Shown: piece by piece, positions 46,193 to 57,348 of the stretch
How positions within the stretch are numbered: position 1 is the stretch's first letter
Layout of the letters: every line of letters starts with the position of its first letter
From: Haberlea rhodopensis
Taxonomy: Eukaryota; Streptophyta; Magnoliopsida; Lamiales; Gesneriaceae
Direction of reading: 5' to 3'
Assembly (NCBI GenBank): GCA_907163345.1
Contig: CAJQUN010000040.1
Coordinates: 186,001 to 250,000 of the forward strand
Length of the DNA stretch: 64,000 nucleotides
Program-made: the position numbers and the translations under genes
Notes under the pieces: generated by a model
What the model was told of the DNA's origin: nothing
Database searches by the model: none
The model's input: the letters and a program-made list of their open reading frames with translations, nothing else

Positions 46193-46565
46193 TGTTAGCA
46201 TAAATGCCCAGCAAGCCAAATGTTGGCCCGATGGGCTTTATGGACCCTAGCCCAATTAGCTAACCACTATAAATATAACCTTGTCTAGGGTTAAAGACTA
46301 TTCCAATTTCATTCACTCTCAAAGAAATGCTAACACCAAACTAGCACTGGTGTTGGCTTGTAGATCTGGTCAGGTTGATTGGATTCGAGGACCACCGACA
46401 TCAGATTGATTTCGCTGTTATCGGTAATCCCTTTTCGTGCATTATATTATGATATTTGCATGTTATTATATGAATCAGGCGCGATCTTCCGTCCACGGGT
46501 CAGATCTGTTTATTGTTTTATTTCCGCTGCGTTTGGATCTGGCGCCGGGGTACGGAAACCCAACA
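46193..46565 (+). repeat. 3' LTR of element B (373 bp)
   Basis: It has the same length and, on reading, the same sequence as 38904-39276. It is followed by ATATG, the second copy of the TSD (46566-46570). Confidence 0.95.
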
Positions 46566-46570
46566 ATATG

Positions 46571-46840
46571 TTGCTTTTGTTTAAAGTTGAAAAAAGTTAC
46601 TTTTAAGCAAAAGCATTGAGTGCGTGCTATTAAATAAAAAAACAGCTTAATAAACTTCAATTAATTATAAATTACCACCAAACAACTTAAAGCAGTCAAA
46701 AGCATGTCATAGCCTGCTTCTGCTTTTTTCTACTTGTTTTCAGAGAAACACTAGTAGAAGCAAGTAAATAAAACACTTAAAATCAATTTTTTTGTTTGAA
46801 AAGCTAATAAGTAGTTTGCAAAAGCAATTGTAGTTGAGAT
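46571..46840. mobile_element. Right part of the MITE-like element split by element B
   Basis: The arms here (TTGCTTTTGTTTAAAGTTG near 46571; AAGTAGTTTGCAAAAGCAAT near 46811-46830) pair with each other and with the left part at 38867. It has no coding capacity. Confidence 0.45.
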
Positions 46841-47236
46841 ATTACATCACCAATTATAGGACATGATCTATAAAAATAAATTTTCCCAATATCTAAAGAT
46901 AAATTTTATCTTAAAATGACCTAATCAACACAAATAACGTATAAACACACAAAAAATGTTAATTATTAGATATTTAATCACACCATATCCTTAAAATTCA
47001 AGAAACAGTAACAATATGCTAGTACAGATTGTGGAACGTAAATTGTTTATATTATATGATAGAAAATTAAATATTTTGGGTGGATGGTGATGATTAAAAA
47101 GTGAAGTGAATTGATTTGAAAAAAAGGATACACGTGATATAAAATCCAAGTGACTAGATTGCAATTATTATTTTTAGTATTTGATAATACGAATGACACG
47201 CAATAATGGATAAAATTTGAGATGATGATCAAAGTT

Positions 47237-47822
47237 TAGTGGTGAGTAAAAAATCGATTAAATCGAATTAACCGATCGAACCGAATTCTTTAGAAAATTT
47301 AGTTCGGTCAAATCAGAATTTTGGTTTTTTTAAAAAAAAAAATCGTTTACATCGGTTCTGTTTCGGTTATCAATTTTAAAAAAGGTTAAACCAATTTAAT
47401 TTTAAATAATATTTATTTTTTTGAATATGTTTAATATAATTAGCTTTTGGGTTTTTGGCCATTGGGTCGTGCATTTTAATTTTCAAATGGACGGAATTGC
47501 CTCTTTGTCTAAAACTCCAAATTGCAAATTGTCCTATACATAATTTGTAAAACTCTAATTATGGATGATGGAATCATGGAATTGGTCAAATATTTGATTT
47601 TTAAAATATTATTTTACAGAAAGTATGCTAAAAAGATGAGCAATGTCTTGTATAATGGTGCTGCAGATTTTTTTGAATTTTTTTCTATTTTTTTTTTAAA
47701 AAATCGGTTAAATCGGTTTTAGATAAAATTTTGGTCGGTTCGGTTCTGCCAAAAAAATCAGTTAAATCGATTTTGGTGGTTCAGTTCGGTTACCGACCGA
47801 ATCGACCGAATACTCACCCCTA
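47237..47822. mobile_element. Non-autonomous hAT-like element (586 bp)
   Basis: Ends are TAGTGGTGAGTA and the near inverse, ...TACTCACCCCTA. Inner arms carry ATCGATTAAATCG, AACCGATCGAACCGAA and the inverse ACCGACCGAATCGACCGAAT. Flanks are TCAAAGTT (47229-47236) and CCAAAGAT (47823-47830), matching at 6 of 8 bases. The ends resemble those of the element at 34838. No transposase is encoded. Confidence 0.7.
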
Positions 47823-47830
47823 CCAAAGAT

Positions 47831-48795
47831 ACGAGGCTTTCCTGATCCTACAAAGATAGTGAAACTTTGCTGGTTCATGTAAGATTGTGGACTTGTGGTT
47901 TCTATCTTATTCTTACAACAAGGAACCGACTTGGTTAAAAAATTGCATAGTTGCAGTCATGGGGTAACCTTATTATTATTATTATTATTATTATTATTTA
48001 GGATAATACTATATAGAAACCCTCTAGTTTTAATAATCATTATTTTAGCCATAGTTTAAAAAAATAATGTCTATATCTTATAATAGGCTTTTAACATTTG
48101 TTAGAAGGATGAATTCAAGATTCGGGGCAGTCGAGCATAGGGTGAAAATTAGTAATCTATGCAGGGGATCCAAACTAAAGATCAGAAGTGTTAATAAAGC
48201 TATATTATAGGGTAGGCGGCTGTAATTTTCTCTTTTTAATCGTCCATTGAATTCAATAGCCATTTTCATTTTGAAAACTAAGTATAGAGTTTATATTTAA
48301 TTATTGGGGTTTGTTAATTTTTTTAAATTTTATGTAGTGCATATGAATTTTATTTCTTTAGTATTTTATTATTATTATTATCTTTATGTTATCTGCTTCA
48401 AACTTTTACCAATTTAAAGTTGTTTGAATCATCTTTTAGTTTTTCACCTCGGACACTCAAATTTTATCTTAGTGTAATAACTAAGTTGTAATTGGGACCA
48501 TACTGTATCGAGGTATTTTTTAATAAAATAATTGAAAAAATAAATAAATTTAACAAAATAACCGATATGTAAGAAAATCATTAAAATTACACAAGTCATC
48601 ATTGCAGTTGACGACTTTATTTAAAGATGTTATGAAAGGAAACCTTCAATAATGCTAATATCCCTTCTTAAAAAAAATATTTTTTTTAGAAATTGTCATT
48701 TGACGGGCGACTTCTGGCATTTTTAATTAAATATAATAAAATTGAAAAAAATTTCAGGAAATAGCGTGATTTGAAAATCTTTACAATACTATGGT
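47831..48795. other. AT-rich non-coding stretch
   Basis: An ATT repeat lies at about 47970-47998. Otherwise nothing is recognised before the palindromes at 48796. Confidence 0.5.
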
Positions 48796-49558
48796 AATTC
48801 GCATACCGGGTATGCTTATAAACGTTTTTTTTTTTTTTTGGGAATTATAAATTTTTTGTTAAAAAAAAAATTTTAAATTCGCATACCGGGAATGCGAATT
48901 TAAAGAGAATTCGCACTCCCGATATGCGAATTCTCTTCAATTTTGACAGCCTGGAAAGCAGCTCGAACAGCCTGGAAAGAAGCACGGGAGCAGCTCGAAC
49001 AGAGCATCACGGGAAAGCAAAATTTATTGCAATAAATTGGCGAGGAGCCTTCTTTCTTGCCATCATCCCCTCCTCCTTGCATAATTTTCTCTCAGCTGAT
49101 TCAACCAACGTGAGCATCCCAGAAATTCGTCTCATAATATTTGTTGGAAGATTACTACTACAAGAATTCTCAAAAACTTCATCAAAGGTAAAAATATTTG
49201 AAAATTTAAGTTTTACATATTTTTGAGTATATATTGCATTTACTTTAATTTTTGTGTTATGTTATAGGTTTTGCTAAGAAGAATTTCAAGGTATGTTTTT
49301 CAGTTTTTCATTATTAATTGCTTAAATTAGAGATATAAAATCGAATTTGAAGGTATGTTTTTCCAATTTTTCATTATTATTTGCTTAAATTACGGATGAA
49401 AAATCAAAAATTGTAGGGAGTATTCGCATACCCAGTATGCGAATTCTTCCATAGTCCCACGGCTCCGGCGATTTCTACTAAAATTACGAATTCTGTTAGA
49501 ATTCGCATACCAGGTATGCGAATTCTGCGAGAATTCGCATACCACGTATGCGAATTCT
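48796..49558. repeat. Six CGCATACC-N-GGTATGCG palindromes upstream of the MULE gene
   Basis: Palindromes of the type ATTCGCATACC-N-GGTATGCGAAT lie at about 48796, 48876, 48904 (variant), 49421, 49498 and 49529; the last two are almost adjacent. Each half is about 13 bp. Between them, 49284-49405 holds a duplicated segment of about 60 bp (AAGGTATGTTTTTC...TTGCTTAAATTA). The sites precede the transposase start at 49812. Confidence 0.85.
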
Positions 49559-49811
49559 AGTAGTTACTGCAAACGTAGAATAATTTTTAAACTATAATTT
49601 AAGTGGATGAAAAAATATTCTAAATTTTTTTTCCCATATATTATTTTTTATTTCACTGAATATATATAATATTTTTATAAACTTATATTTTTTTGATAAA
49701 TCTAATTAAATATTAAAAATAAAAATTGATGTTTTGCTATACTAGGTGGTCACATATTGTACACATGATGGGATTATTGTATGATTTTAATGTGCTATTT
49801 TCGTAGATAAT

Positions 49812-51640
49812 ATGTCGTCGGTTCGAAGTCAAATTGATGTTTTGCTATACTATGGTGGTCGCATATCACACGATGGGATTATTGTTAGTTATGATCGACC
49901 TCCAATAAGCTATATATGAATGCCTCGAACAATTACAATGTCTGAGTTACTGTCGACGCTGTACGATCAGATAAGTATCGATAACCAACAATACGCACTT
50001 AAAGTGTGGACTAAACATATATTTAATAATACTTCTGGGCGAGTTGAACATTTACTCGAAATTACAAAAGACAGTGATATTTGGTTTTTCTTTGACCCTG
50101 ATGTTGGAAATGCCGGTGTCAATATATGTTGAGTCGGAACAAATACACATTAATAATGTGCCAGACAATATACTGAAGAACGGGGCTCACATATGTCATT
50201 GCTTAATGATGATCATAACCTAGAGATACCGGTTGTCACACAAGGACTTGTAAGTATGAGAACCGGAAATAATTATGCCAGTACTGCGGGAAACGTAGGA
50301 CATAACACGTACAGAACTGAAGGGGAAGTTCATGATTCAAGGGCAGAGGACAGAGATGATTATGCTCGTGCCGATTTTTTTGGTCCTGAAATTCATGTTG
50401 ATTCCGAACCAGACGAAGATGGAATTAACGTTCATGATGGTAGCGATGACGATGTAGAAATTGATGTGATGTTGGAAACAATGTCCCAACATAACTATAT
50501 GCCATCTTCTGTACAAGAGGAGCAAATTGAAGCAACAATGCCGCAAGAGACACAACCCGGGCCCCAACTTTTCTCTGTCGTTCCATTCTTCTCTACAACA
50601 TTTCCGGATGTACCTGTTGACTCTGTTGACATTCCAACTGGGTCTTGGGGAAAGTTCTACGACCATGTCAAAGGAAAGTTAGAGTTGGGTATGTTGTTCA
50701 AGAGTAAAGCACATTTACAGTCTGCAGTTAAGGACTTCTCAATACGGGTTGCTAGACGCGAGTACCACGTCATTGAGAGCACACCAAAAATATGGAAAGT
50801 GGTTTGTAGGCACCATTCAACGGTCATGCCCTGTGGGTGGATGGTGAGAGGTATATATAAAGAGAAAATGAATGTGTTCAAAATTACCAAATCTGGTGGG
50901 GACCACTCATGCTTGATGAATGAATTATCGATTGACCATCGTAACCTGAGTCGCAACGTAATTGCCAGTTTGTTGATAGGATTTGTTCGGAAGGATCCTG
51001 CATATGAGATAAAATTCGTACAAGAGACCGTGAAAGAAAAATATGGTTTCGAGATCTCGTATCATAAAGCTTGGCATGGTTTGAAAGCTGCCAGAGAACA
51101 GGTATATGGCACATGGGAGACGTCAGTGACACAATTGCCGAAATATATGTCTGCCCTTAAACAACATAACGAGGGGACTATTATTGAGTGGGACCATATC
51201 GACACTGATGTTAGTAATCAGAAGATAATCAATGTTTTCTGGGCATTCAGGCCATGCATAGAAGGGTTTCGACATTGTCGTAAGGTGATAAGTATTGATG
51301 GCACACATTTGTATACAAAGTATAAGCATAAATTGTTAATCGCAGTTGGAATTGATGGTAATCAACAGGTCCTGCCTTTGGCTTTCGCGATTGTAGATGA
51401 AGAGACAATGTCGTCATGTAAATGGTTTCTTGAACTGATCGCTAGACATATTCTTTGTGACGTAGATGGCGTATGTCTTATCTCTGATAGACACCAAGGT
51501 CTTCTCCGTGTTGTTCAAAGTATGCCTGCATTTATCCCCCCCCCCCCGGTGGTGTACATCATTTTTGTCTGAGACACGTGTGCTCTAATTTCAACAAACA
51601 ATTTAAAAATGTAATGTTGAAGGACATGTGCTGGAAAGCT
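49812..51640 (+). pseudogene. MULE (MuDR-type) transposase, broken and C-terminally deleted
   Basis: The ATG at 49812 opens with MSSVRSQIDVLLYYGGRI, a MULE N-terminus. A TGA at 49917-49919 interrupts it; the frame resumes with MPRTITMSELLSTLYDQISI. A frame change near 50110-50190 leads to a 459-codon frame (50193-51572) with the MuDR DNA-binding region (LGMLFKSKAHLQSAVKDFSI, CGWMVRGIYKEKMNVFKITK) and the DDE core (VISIDGTHLYTKYKHKLLI, then DGNQQVLPLAFAIVDEET and CLISDRHQGLL). A 12-C run at 51536-51547 shifts the frame. The usual remainder, with the last catalytic Glu and SWIM zinc finger, is missing: the gene runs directly into PMD sequence. It is non-functional as read. Confidence 0.85.
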
Positions 51641-53550
51641 GGACCATCTACTTGCTAACCCAATAGTGGAGGAGAGCACACAGGAACAGGTGCATCAGTA
51701 CACACGATCATGTGTACTATTACTATTAGGTGGATTGTTATGCCCTGATGCATCAGGCAGCTCTGTATCTATGCTATACATCCGTCACCTACGGGATATT
51801 CCCAGAGTTCGTATGTTCAGTTGGGGTAGTGCAGTACTCGCATACCTTTATCGTGAGTTATGTCAAGCCTCCAAGCAAGGAAGAACAAACATCGGTGGTG
51901 CAATGCAACTTTTGCAGGTAATAAGAATTACAAGCCTCTGTTATTTGAATTAAATGATATATAAACTTACATTATGTTATATTAACCTTGTACTCGATTC
52001 AAAAAAATTACAGATTTGGGCATATACGAGGATAAAGAGTATTCATCCTAACACTCATGGTTCTCGAGTACAACAAGGCCAAATTATAGTCAACGAGGAT
52101 CTAATACTTCCTACCCCTCCATATGGTGCAAGGTATAATTACACTTGTTATTTATATTTATTAGTTTTAAATACTGCACTAACATTGCCATGTCGATTTT
52201 TTTTAGGTGGTCTAGTTTTTTTAGATTTGGACACACTGTCCGACATGCTTTGCGTGTATTTCGTGACACATTTGATAGGATGTATTGGGATCAGGTAATA
52301 AATACTTTCTTGAGAATATCACTTGTATATTAATAATTATGTATTTATGATAGTATGTTATGTTTCTTTTTTACAGTTTATTTGGACTCCATATGACATG
52401 GAGTCGGATGAGATCATATCACTGCCTCCAGAATGCGGTCTAGAGGATTGGATGGCACAATGTCCACTCATAAATTATGCCATTATGGATATGCATCGTC
52501 CAGAGCGAGTTTTGCGACAGTTTGGTTTGTTCCAAACTATTCCACCACCAATAGATGCTAGACAGGTGGAGTTGCATAAGCTCGATCGCAGAGGTCGTGT
52601 TGCAACGAATTGAACATGGTTCCATAGTGCATACATAGATTTGTGGATGGCCAGACGATATAATATTGTGGATGCCCCTCAGGCCACCGGCTCCTATACT
52701 TTCAGTGATGATTACATGACATGGTACGGTACAATTACACGCCATATTATATCTCCACCCAACAACAATGTTGAGACAGGATACCTTGCAGCAGATGCTG
52801 CTGCATGGCAGCAAGTGGTATGCATATATTTCCTTTTTTTTATTTAAAATGATTTAATTTCTTCTGAATTATGCTACCTATTAACCATATTTTTTGTAAG
52901 GATATGCATATGGAGCAACTAAGACTTAGTTGCTCAAGTTTGAGTGAGGATGAAGGGATTTCACCCGGGGTCAGACATGTATTAGATCAGAACTTAGCTA
53001 ATGTGGATGAAGTGCGTCAACTTGCTCGGACACAACAAAATAGATATGGTATGCCTGCACGGCAGCGAGATACCACTAGAGGGGGCAACCGGAGGAGAAG
53101 ACGGTCAAGTACCTCTGATACTCAGGTAGATGCTCATGATGATATCCCTCCATTTACTACTGATACATATGATGCAGGGGGGACATCAACATCACACCGT
53201 TCTTCATTCCATTATGATGCCACATCTTCTGACTACTACGGCACACAACCTGCCCACGTGGAGGAGCATCACCATACACTCCATATATATCAGATCCAAC
53301 TCAAGCATACAGTGGAATCTCATTTACAGATCTTCTGCTTCGTGTACCCGGTTCTACACAGCCACGTCCACATTTTGATATCTCACCTGTTACATTCTCC
53401 GACTTGACGCCACAATATGATATTGGTGAGTCCAGCGCTAGGACTAGACCCTCTCAATCACAAACGCGGAATGTAGATGTAGTTGAGCCATCTAGAAGAC
53501 CACAACGACTGAGACATAGACGTGGTTGTGGGACCGGAGGAAATATTTAG
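51640..53550 (+). pseudogene. Plant mobile domain (PMD, MAIN-like) gene segment with introns
   Basis: PMD features are readable across spliced exons: YTRSCVLLLLGGLLCPD and MFSWGSAVLAYLYRELCQAS (to 51917), IWAYTRI (52014-52132), 52207-52294, then LPPECGLEDWMAQCPLINYA and HRPERVLRQFGLFQTIPPP (from 52377). GT-AG introns are 51918-52013, 52133-52206, 52295-52376 and 52818-52900. A TGA at 52611-52613 lies where the family has Trp. The last exon loses frame near 53270 and the other frame ends in an Arg-rich tail with CGTGG at 53550. Only the C-terminal half of a PMD is present. Clear introns and mostly preserved exons suggest recent decay. PMD proteins are host factors (MAIN, MAIL) or transposon-carried domains. 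Confidence 0.8.
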
Positions 53551-53721
53551 AGTTCAATGTAAAGAATAATCTATTTATTTTTATGTGTGCTATTTCAGAT
53601 CATCTATTCATATTTCAACTATTTACGTGGTTTAAAATTTTTATGTAAAACATAATACCAATAAAAAAAATTGTTTTTAATAATCAAGAATTTAAAATTA
53701 TTTTTAATTTATAATTAAAAT

Positions 53722-53843
53722 ACTATTCTAAAGTTGCACTCTTGGATAGCAACTTTATAAAAAAAAAATTTTTGTAAAGTTGCACTTCAAGAGTGCAACT
53801 TTAGAATAGTGTTATAATTTGCACTCTTAGAGTGCAAATTATA
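53722..53843. repeat. Hairpins downstream of the MULE-PMD gene
   Basis: A perfect 23-bp inverted repeat (53722-53744 and 53788-53810, containing TCTAAAGTTGCACTCTTG) encloses a second imperfect copy. A further palindrome, TTTGCACTCTTAGAGTGCAAA, with short extensions, lies at 53813-53843. The sequence differs from the upstream palindromes, but the position, just outside the gene on the other side, mirrors them. Confidence 0.8.
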
Positions 53844-53850
53844 ATCGAAT

Positions 53851-55291
53851 CTTATAAAATAAAAAATTAAATTTGCCGGCGACTTCTATACTCTAACAAT
53901 TACAATACATAAAGCTTCTCTTTTCACACACGCAAACAAAATTTCTATTTGTTTTAATTTTGTTTTATTATATTTAGAATTCAGAGAATTATATTCAATA
54001 TTTTTAATTATTGCATATTGCTTTTGGTACGGGTGGTGAAATTGAATTGAGTAGTCAGTCACACCTATTTTTAATTCTTTTTCCCCTTTAATAAAATGAT
54101 TTCCTTCATAGTAAAATATTAAATTAGTTTTATACAATAGTGACTTGTGTCATTTTAATGATTTTTTTATATATAAATTATTTTATTAAATTTATTTATT
54201 TTTTCGATCGCTCCCACCATCCAAAGTTAAACGATTACAAGTTTCTCTTATTTTTCCTCACCAAAGTGCTATGAATCCAAGATTGAAACCAAAGTCCCTA
54301 TCATACAGAGGCGGTGGCACGTATTAGCCCCACCCACATTTTAACAAAAAAAATATTTAGTATTAAATTTGAGAAATTTTGTGTTTTAACTCAACTCTTT
54401 AAATGGATATAGTCTGTTAATACTACATCTAGCTCGATTAGCCCAGATAAATTTGCATCATCCTCCGCCCATGCTATATATATATATATAATGATTATTC
54501 ACAATTATTGTATACATCATTAGTAAAAAATGTGACTGACCCCATTTTTTAAAATATTGGTTTAATTAAGTTACATCATTCCAAAAAGGGGATTGTGATT
54601 TGTGCGCATGCAGCTTAAGGCCCTACCTTTGAATAAATTATAAATATAAAAGATTATGGGCAATATCAAATTACTATTGAACATTTAGTTTTATATCCTC
54701 ACGTGTTCTTTTTTTTTTTTTTTTTTCCTTTTTTTGTTCATAATGATGTATAAGCTATGTAATTAGTTATTATTTTCCTTGTTCATTGAATGTGATATAT
54801 AAATGAGATAAATCCAACTAGATTGACTGATGTCAATAATCAAGTTGTAAGTAAAACTTTGAAATTTTAAATGTTACTAATTGAAGTATAAATGTTTCAT
54901 TTAATCAAAAAATGAGTGGCCAGTAATATGTCACAAACCACATATTTATGGCCATCATGAGGAAGGTCATGACTCCAAAACTGTACTAATGAATTGTAGA
55001 ACAATTTTTTACATATGTTTTTAGTAACATATAAGTTTGTTGGGTGCAACAATTATCGTTGCTGGGATAGCGATCAATACATGACGTTTGGACTGAATGA
55101 TGTAAGATTTAAAAGATTTGAGTTGCACTAACACTACCAGTTAAATTTTTGATAAAGCGACAAACACTTGATCCTGTAAAGTTTGTAGGACATCTCTATA
55201 GTATGTTTTCAAATAAGCTTTTGCTTATTTGAAATCAAGCATGAAATTAATTTGCTGTGGATTGATTTAAAATAAGCATAGGATTAGTGAA

Positions 55292-55292
<1 letters not shown>
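53851..55292. other. AT-rich non-coding stretch
   Basis: No gene is seen. 'cagaggcggtggcac' near 54305 resembles a hAT end without a partner. A short TA run is at 54474-54492 and a T run at 54710-54726. Confidence 0.4.

Positions 55293-55371
<79 letters not shown>
55293..55371. repeat. Perfect TA microsatellite, about 39 units
   Basis: Uninterrupted (TA)n of about 79 bp. Tyr/Ile-repeat open frames on both strands here are artefacts of the repeat. Confidence 0.97.
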
Positions 55372-55373
<2 letters not shown>

Positions 55374-55796
55374 TTGAGATTCCTTGTGATCTTGGAGAAA
55401 GGGCGTGGTGGTATGACATTGAAAATGTGTGAGTTTAAGGTACAAGGAGAATATGGTGCAAAATATAAGGGGCATTCTGTATCATTTGGTGCTGTAATTG
55501 GATGATAGTGGTCTCATGAAACTATTTATACAATGATATGAAACCCGCGAAAGAGTCATGTGATCATTAACTAAATTATTGTCAGTTATAACTTTTGAGA
55601 TGACTACATGATATACTTGGTAACAATGTATGCGAAGCCAAATACTAATCAATGATCCATAATGATTAGAGGATCTGTCCAGATATAAAAAGGTTGATCT
55701 TCTTTTTATGATTAGTTATAAGTAGGCAATCAAAATTAATGGGTTTCAAAATGTAAACACTAGTCATAGTTTGGTCTATTGGTTTAGTTCTATATT

Positions 55797-56314
55797 GCAC
55801 CGACACTCCAAAAAACCATCCCATGTATTGTCGGACACTCCGTGGATACGGACACGGTATCGGACATGCCACTTGACGTGTCTGGACCTTTTTTTAACAA
55901 AAAAAATTCTGACACATTTCGGACATGGCATGGACACGACGGGACACGACATGGACATGGGAAAAATGATTTTGTTATAATATTTTTTAAAAAAAAAAAA
56001 TTTTTTCTAAAAAAAATTATAATTTTTTTTAACAAAAAATGTTAAAAAAATTATAATTTTTTTATGGTTTTGTAGTTTGAGTGGTATTTGTTGTATGCTT
56101 TAATTAGTGAAAGAAATGCCTACAACTTGATATCATTTTCAATTTTATTATTCAAATAGTATCTTAGAACATGAAGAATATGTAGAATATATATAAAAAA
56201 ATAAAAAAATTATTGTCATATCCTTGAAGAGTCGTGTCCTGTAATTTTTGAAAATTCGTGTCCCCGTGTCCGTGTCGCGTCGTACCCGTGTCACCGTATC
56301 CGTGTCCGTACAGC
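55797..56314. mobile_element. Foldback element rich in GGACACGG
   Basis: The left arm (CGACACTCC..., GGATACGGACACGGTATCGG) and right arm (GTGTCCGTGTCGCG, GTATCCGTGTCCGTACAGCA) are imperfect inverses about 500 bp apart with an A/T-rich centre. The pattern is common in plant non-autonomous DNA transposons. Ends are approximate and no TSD was confirmed. The stretch 55372-55796 to its left holds nothing recognised. Confidence 0.5.
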
Positions 56315-56596
56315 ATAGATTTAGTTTCATAAATATAACTAACTGAATTACAAGAACGGTCTCGCCAAATATCAACAAAAATTGACCTTTGCATTTAATA
56401 ACATTAATATCTTGTTAAAATAAAAGTGAAAAATACTCTTTGTTTGTTTGTATTGTAAAAAATATTACAATGATGTCATTAAAAATTATTGTTTACCAGG
56501 AATTCGATTTACAAATTAAATATTTTCACAAGATTTTTTCTTTACTATCAAAATGTTTTCTTTTCCCACACATATTAAATGGTTTATCTCAGATAT

Positions 56597-56599
<3 letters not shown>
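56315..56599. other. AT-rich non-coding stretch
   Basis: Nothing recognised between the foldback and the CA/TA repeat. Confidence 0.4.

Positions 56600-56653
<54 letters not shown>
56600..56653. repeat. CA then TA microsatellite abutting element E
   Basis: (CA)n about 18 bp followed by (TA)n about 35 bp, ending exactly at the LTR start of element E. The TSD, if within TA repeats, cannot be distinguished. Confidence 0.95.
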
Positions 56654-56655
<2 letters not shown>

Positions 56656-57274
56656 ATGTCATATGACATATTGACCTCCTCGGGTAAAATCCCTCAAGGG
56701 CCGAACAAAGACATATACCGAACATAGTGCACCGAACGGAAAGCACCGAGCAGAGTTTTACCGAGCAGCTGTAACCCTCCTCGGTTTTCTGGTCAAAGAT
56801 TAGCGGAAGACCCGGGAATAACTAACAAATTAACCGGCGTGAATGAACGTGCAATAATGGGGCGCGGATTTCTCGGACGTGTTGGGCTCCAGTTAAGCCA
56901 CGATCAGAGGACATCGTGTTCCGGATCTCCCGCGAGTCAATCACTAGGAATAGTCCTATAAATATCCGCGGATGTCATCACAGAAGGGGTTGGATTTTTC
57001 TGGGCAAAAAGACTCCGAAGAGAGCAAACTTGAGTTTGTTCGGTCTTTTTTATAATTTCTATAACAGTAGTCGTGTAAGTCATTGAATAATTTTTTCTTG
57101 TGTCCAGATCATCTTGTAAATCATCAATATTTATAGTTGAGCTTTATACTGGACAAAGGTCCCGTGGTTTTTCTCTCAATTCGAGGGTTTTCCACGTAAA
57201 AAATATTGGTGTATTCCTTTTATTTTTCGTAAACATCTAATTCTACCAAACACGTAAAATAACGGATCACATCA
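56654..57274 (+). repeat. 5' LTR of element E (about 621 bp)
   Basis: Termini TGATGTCATATGAC and ACGGATCACATCA give TGATGT...ACATCA inverse ends. A TATA box, CTATAAATA, is at 56956-56964. The 3' LTR is not in the window, so the boundary rests on the termini and the primer site alone. Confidence 0.75.
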
Positions 57275-57275
57275 T

Positions 57276-57292
57276 TGGCGCCGTCTGTGGGA
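57276..57292 (+). other. Primer-binding site of element E
   Basis: TGGCGCCGTCTGTGGGA follows the LTR by one base. This string is widespread in plant Tat-type gypsy elements. I leave the primer tRNA unassigned. Confidence 0.8.
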
Positions 57293-57348
57293 ACAAAAAG
57301 AGTAAAGACGTTGAAGCAGAGATTTTTTCATCAAGAGTCCAAGGCGAA

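Larger units (their letters stand above)
38904..46565 (+). mobile_element. Complete but coding-dead Ty1/copia element B
   Basis: B is 7662 bp with two 373-bp LTRs that I could not tell apart by reading, a perfect 5-bp TSD, a tRNA-Met primer site and a polypurine tract. The internal region has a leader of about 2.5 kb, remnants of gag, integrase, RT and RNase H, and about 1.4 kb of 3' untranslated sequence. No open frame exceeds about 120 codons in gag-pol. Identical LTRs with ruined genes imply the genes were already dead when this copy inserted, so related enzymes must have acted in trans. Element A (3374) is an older copy of the family. Confidence 0.93.

Noticed and set aside
55284..55505. 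Open frames of repeated Tyr-Ile on both strands
   Set aside because: Simple translation of the TA microsatellite.
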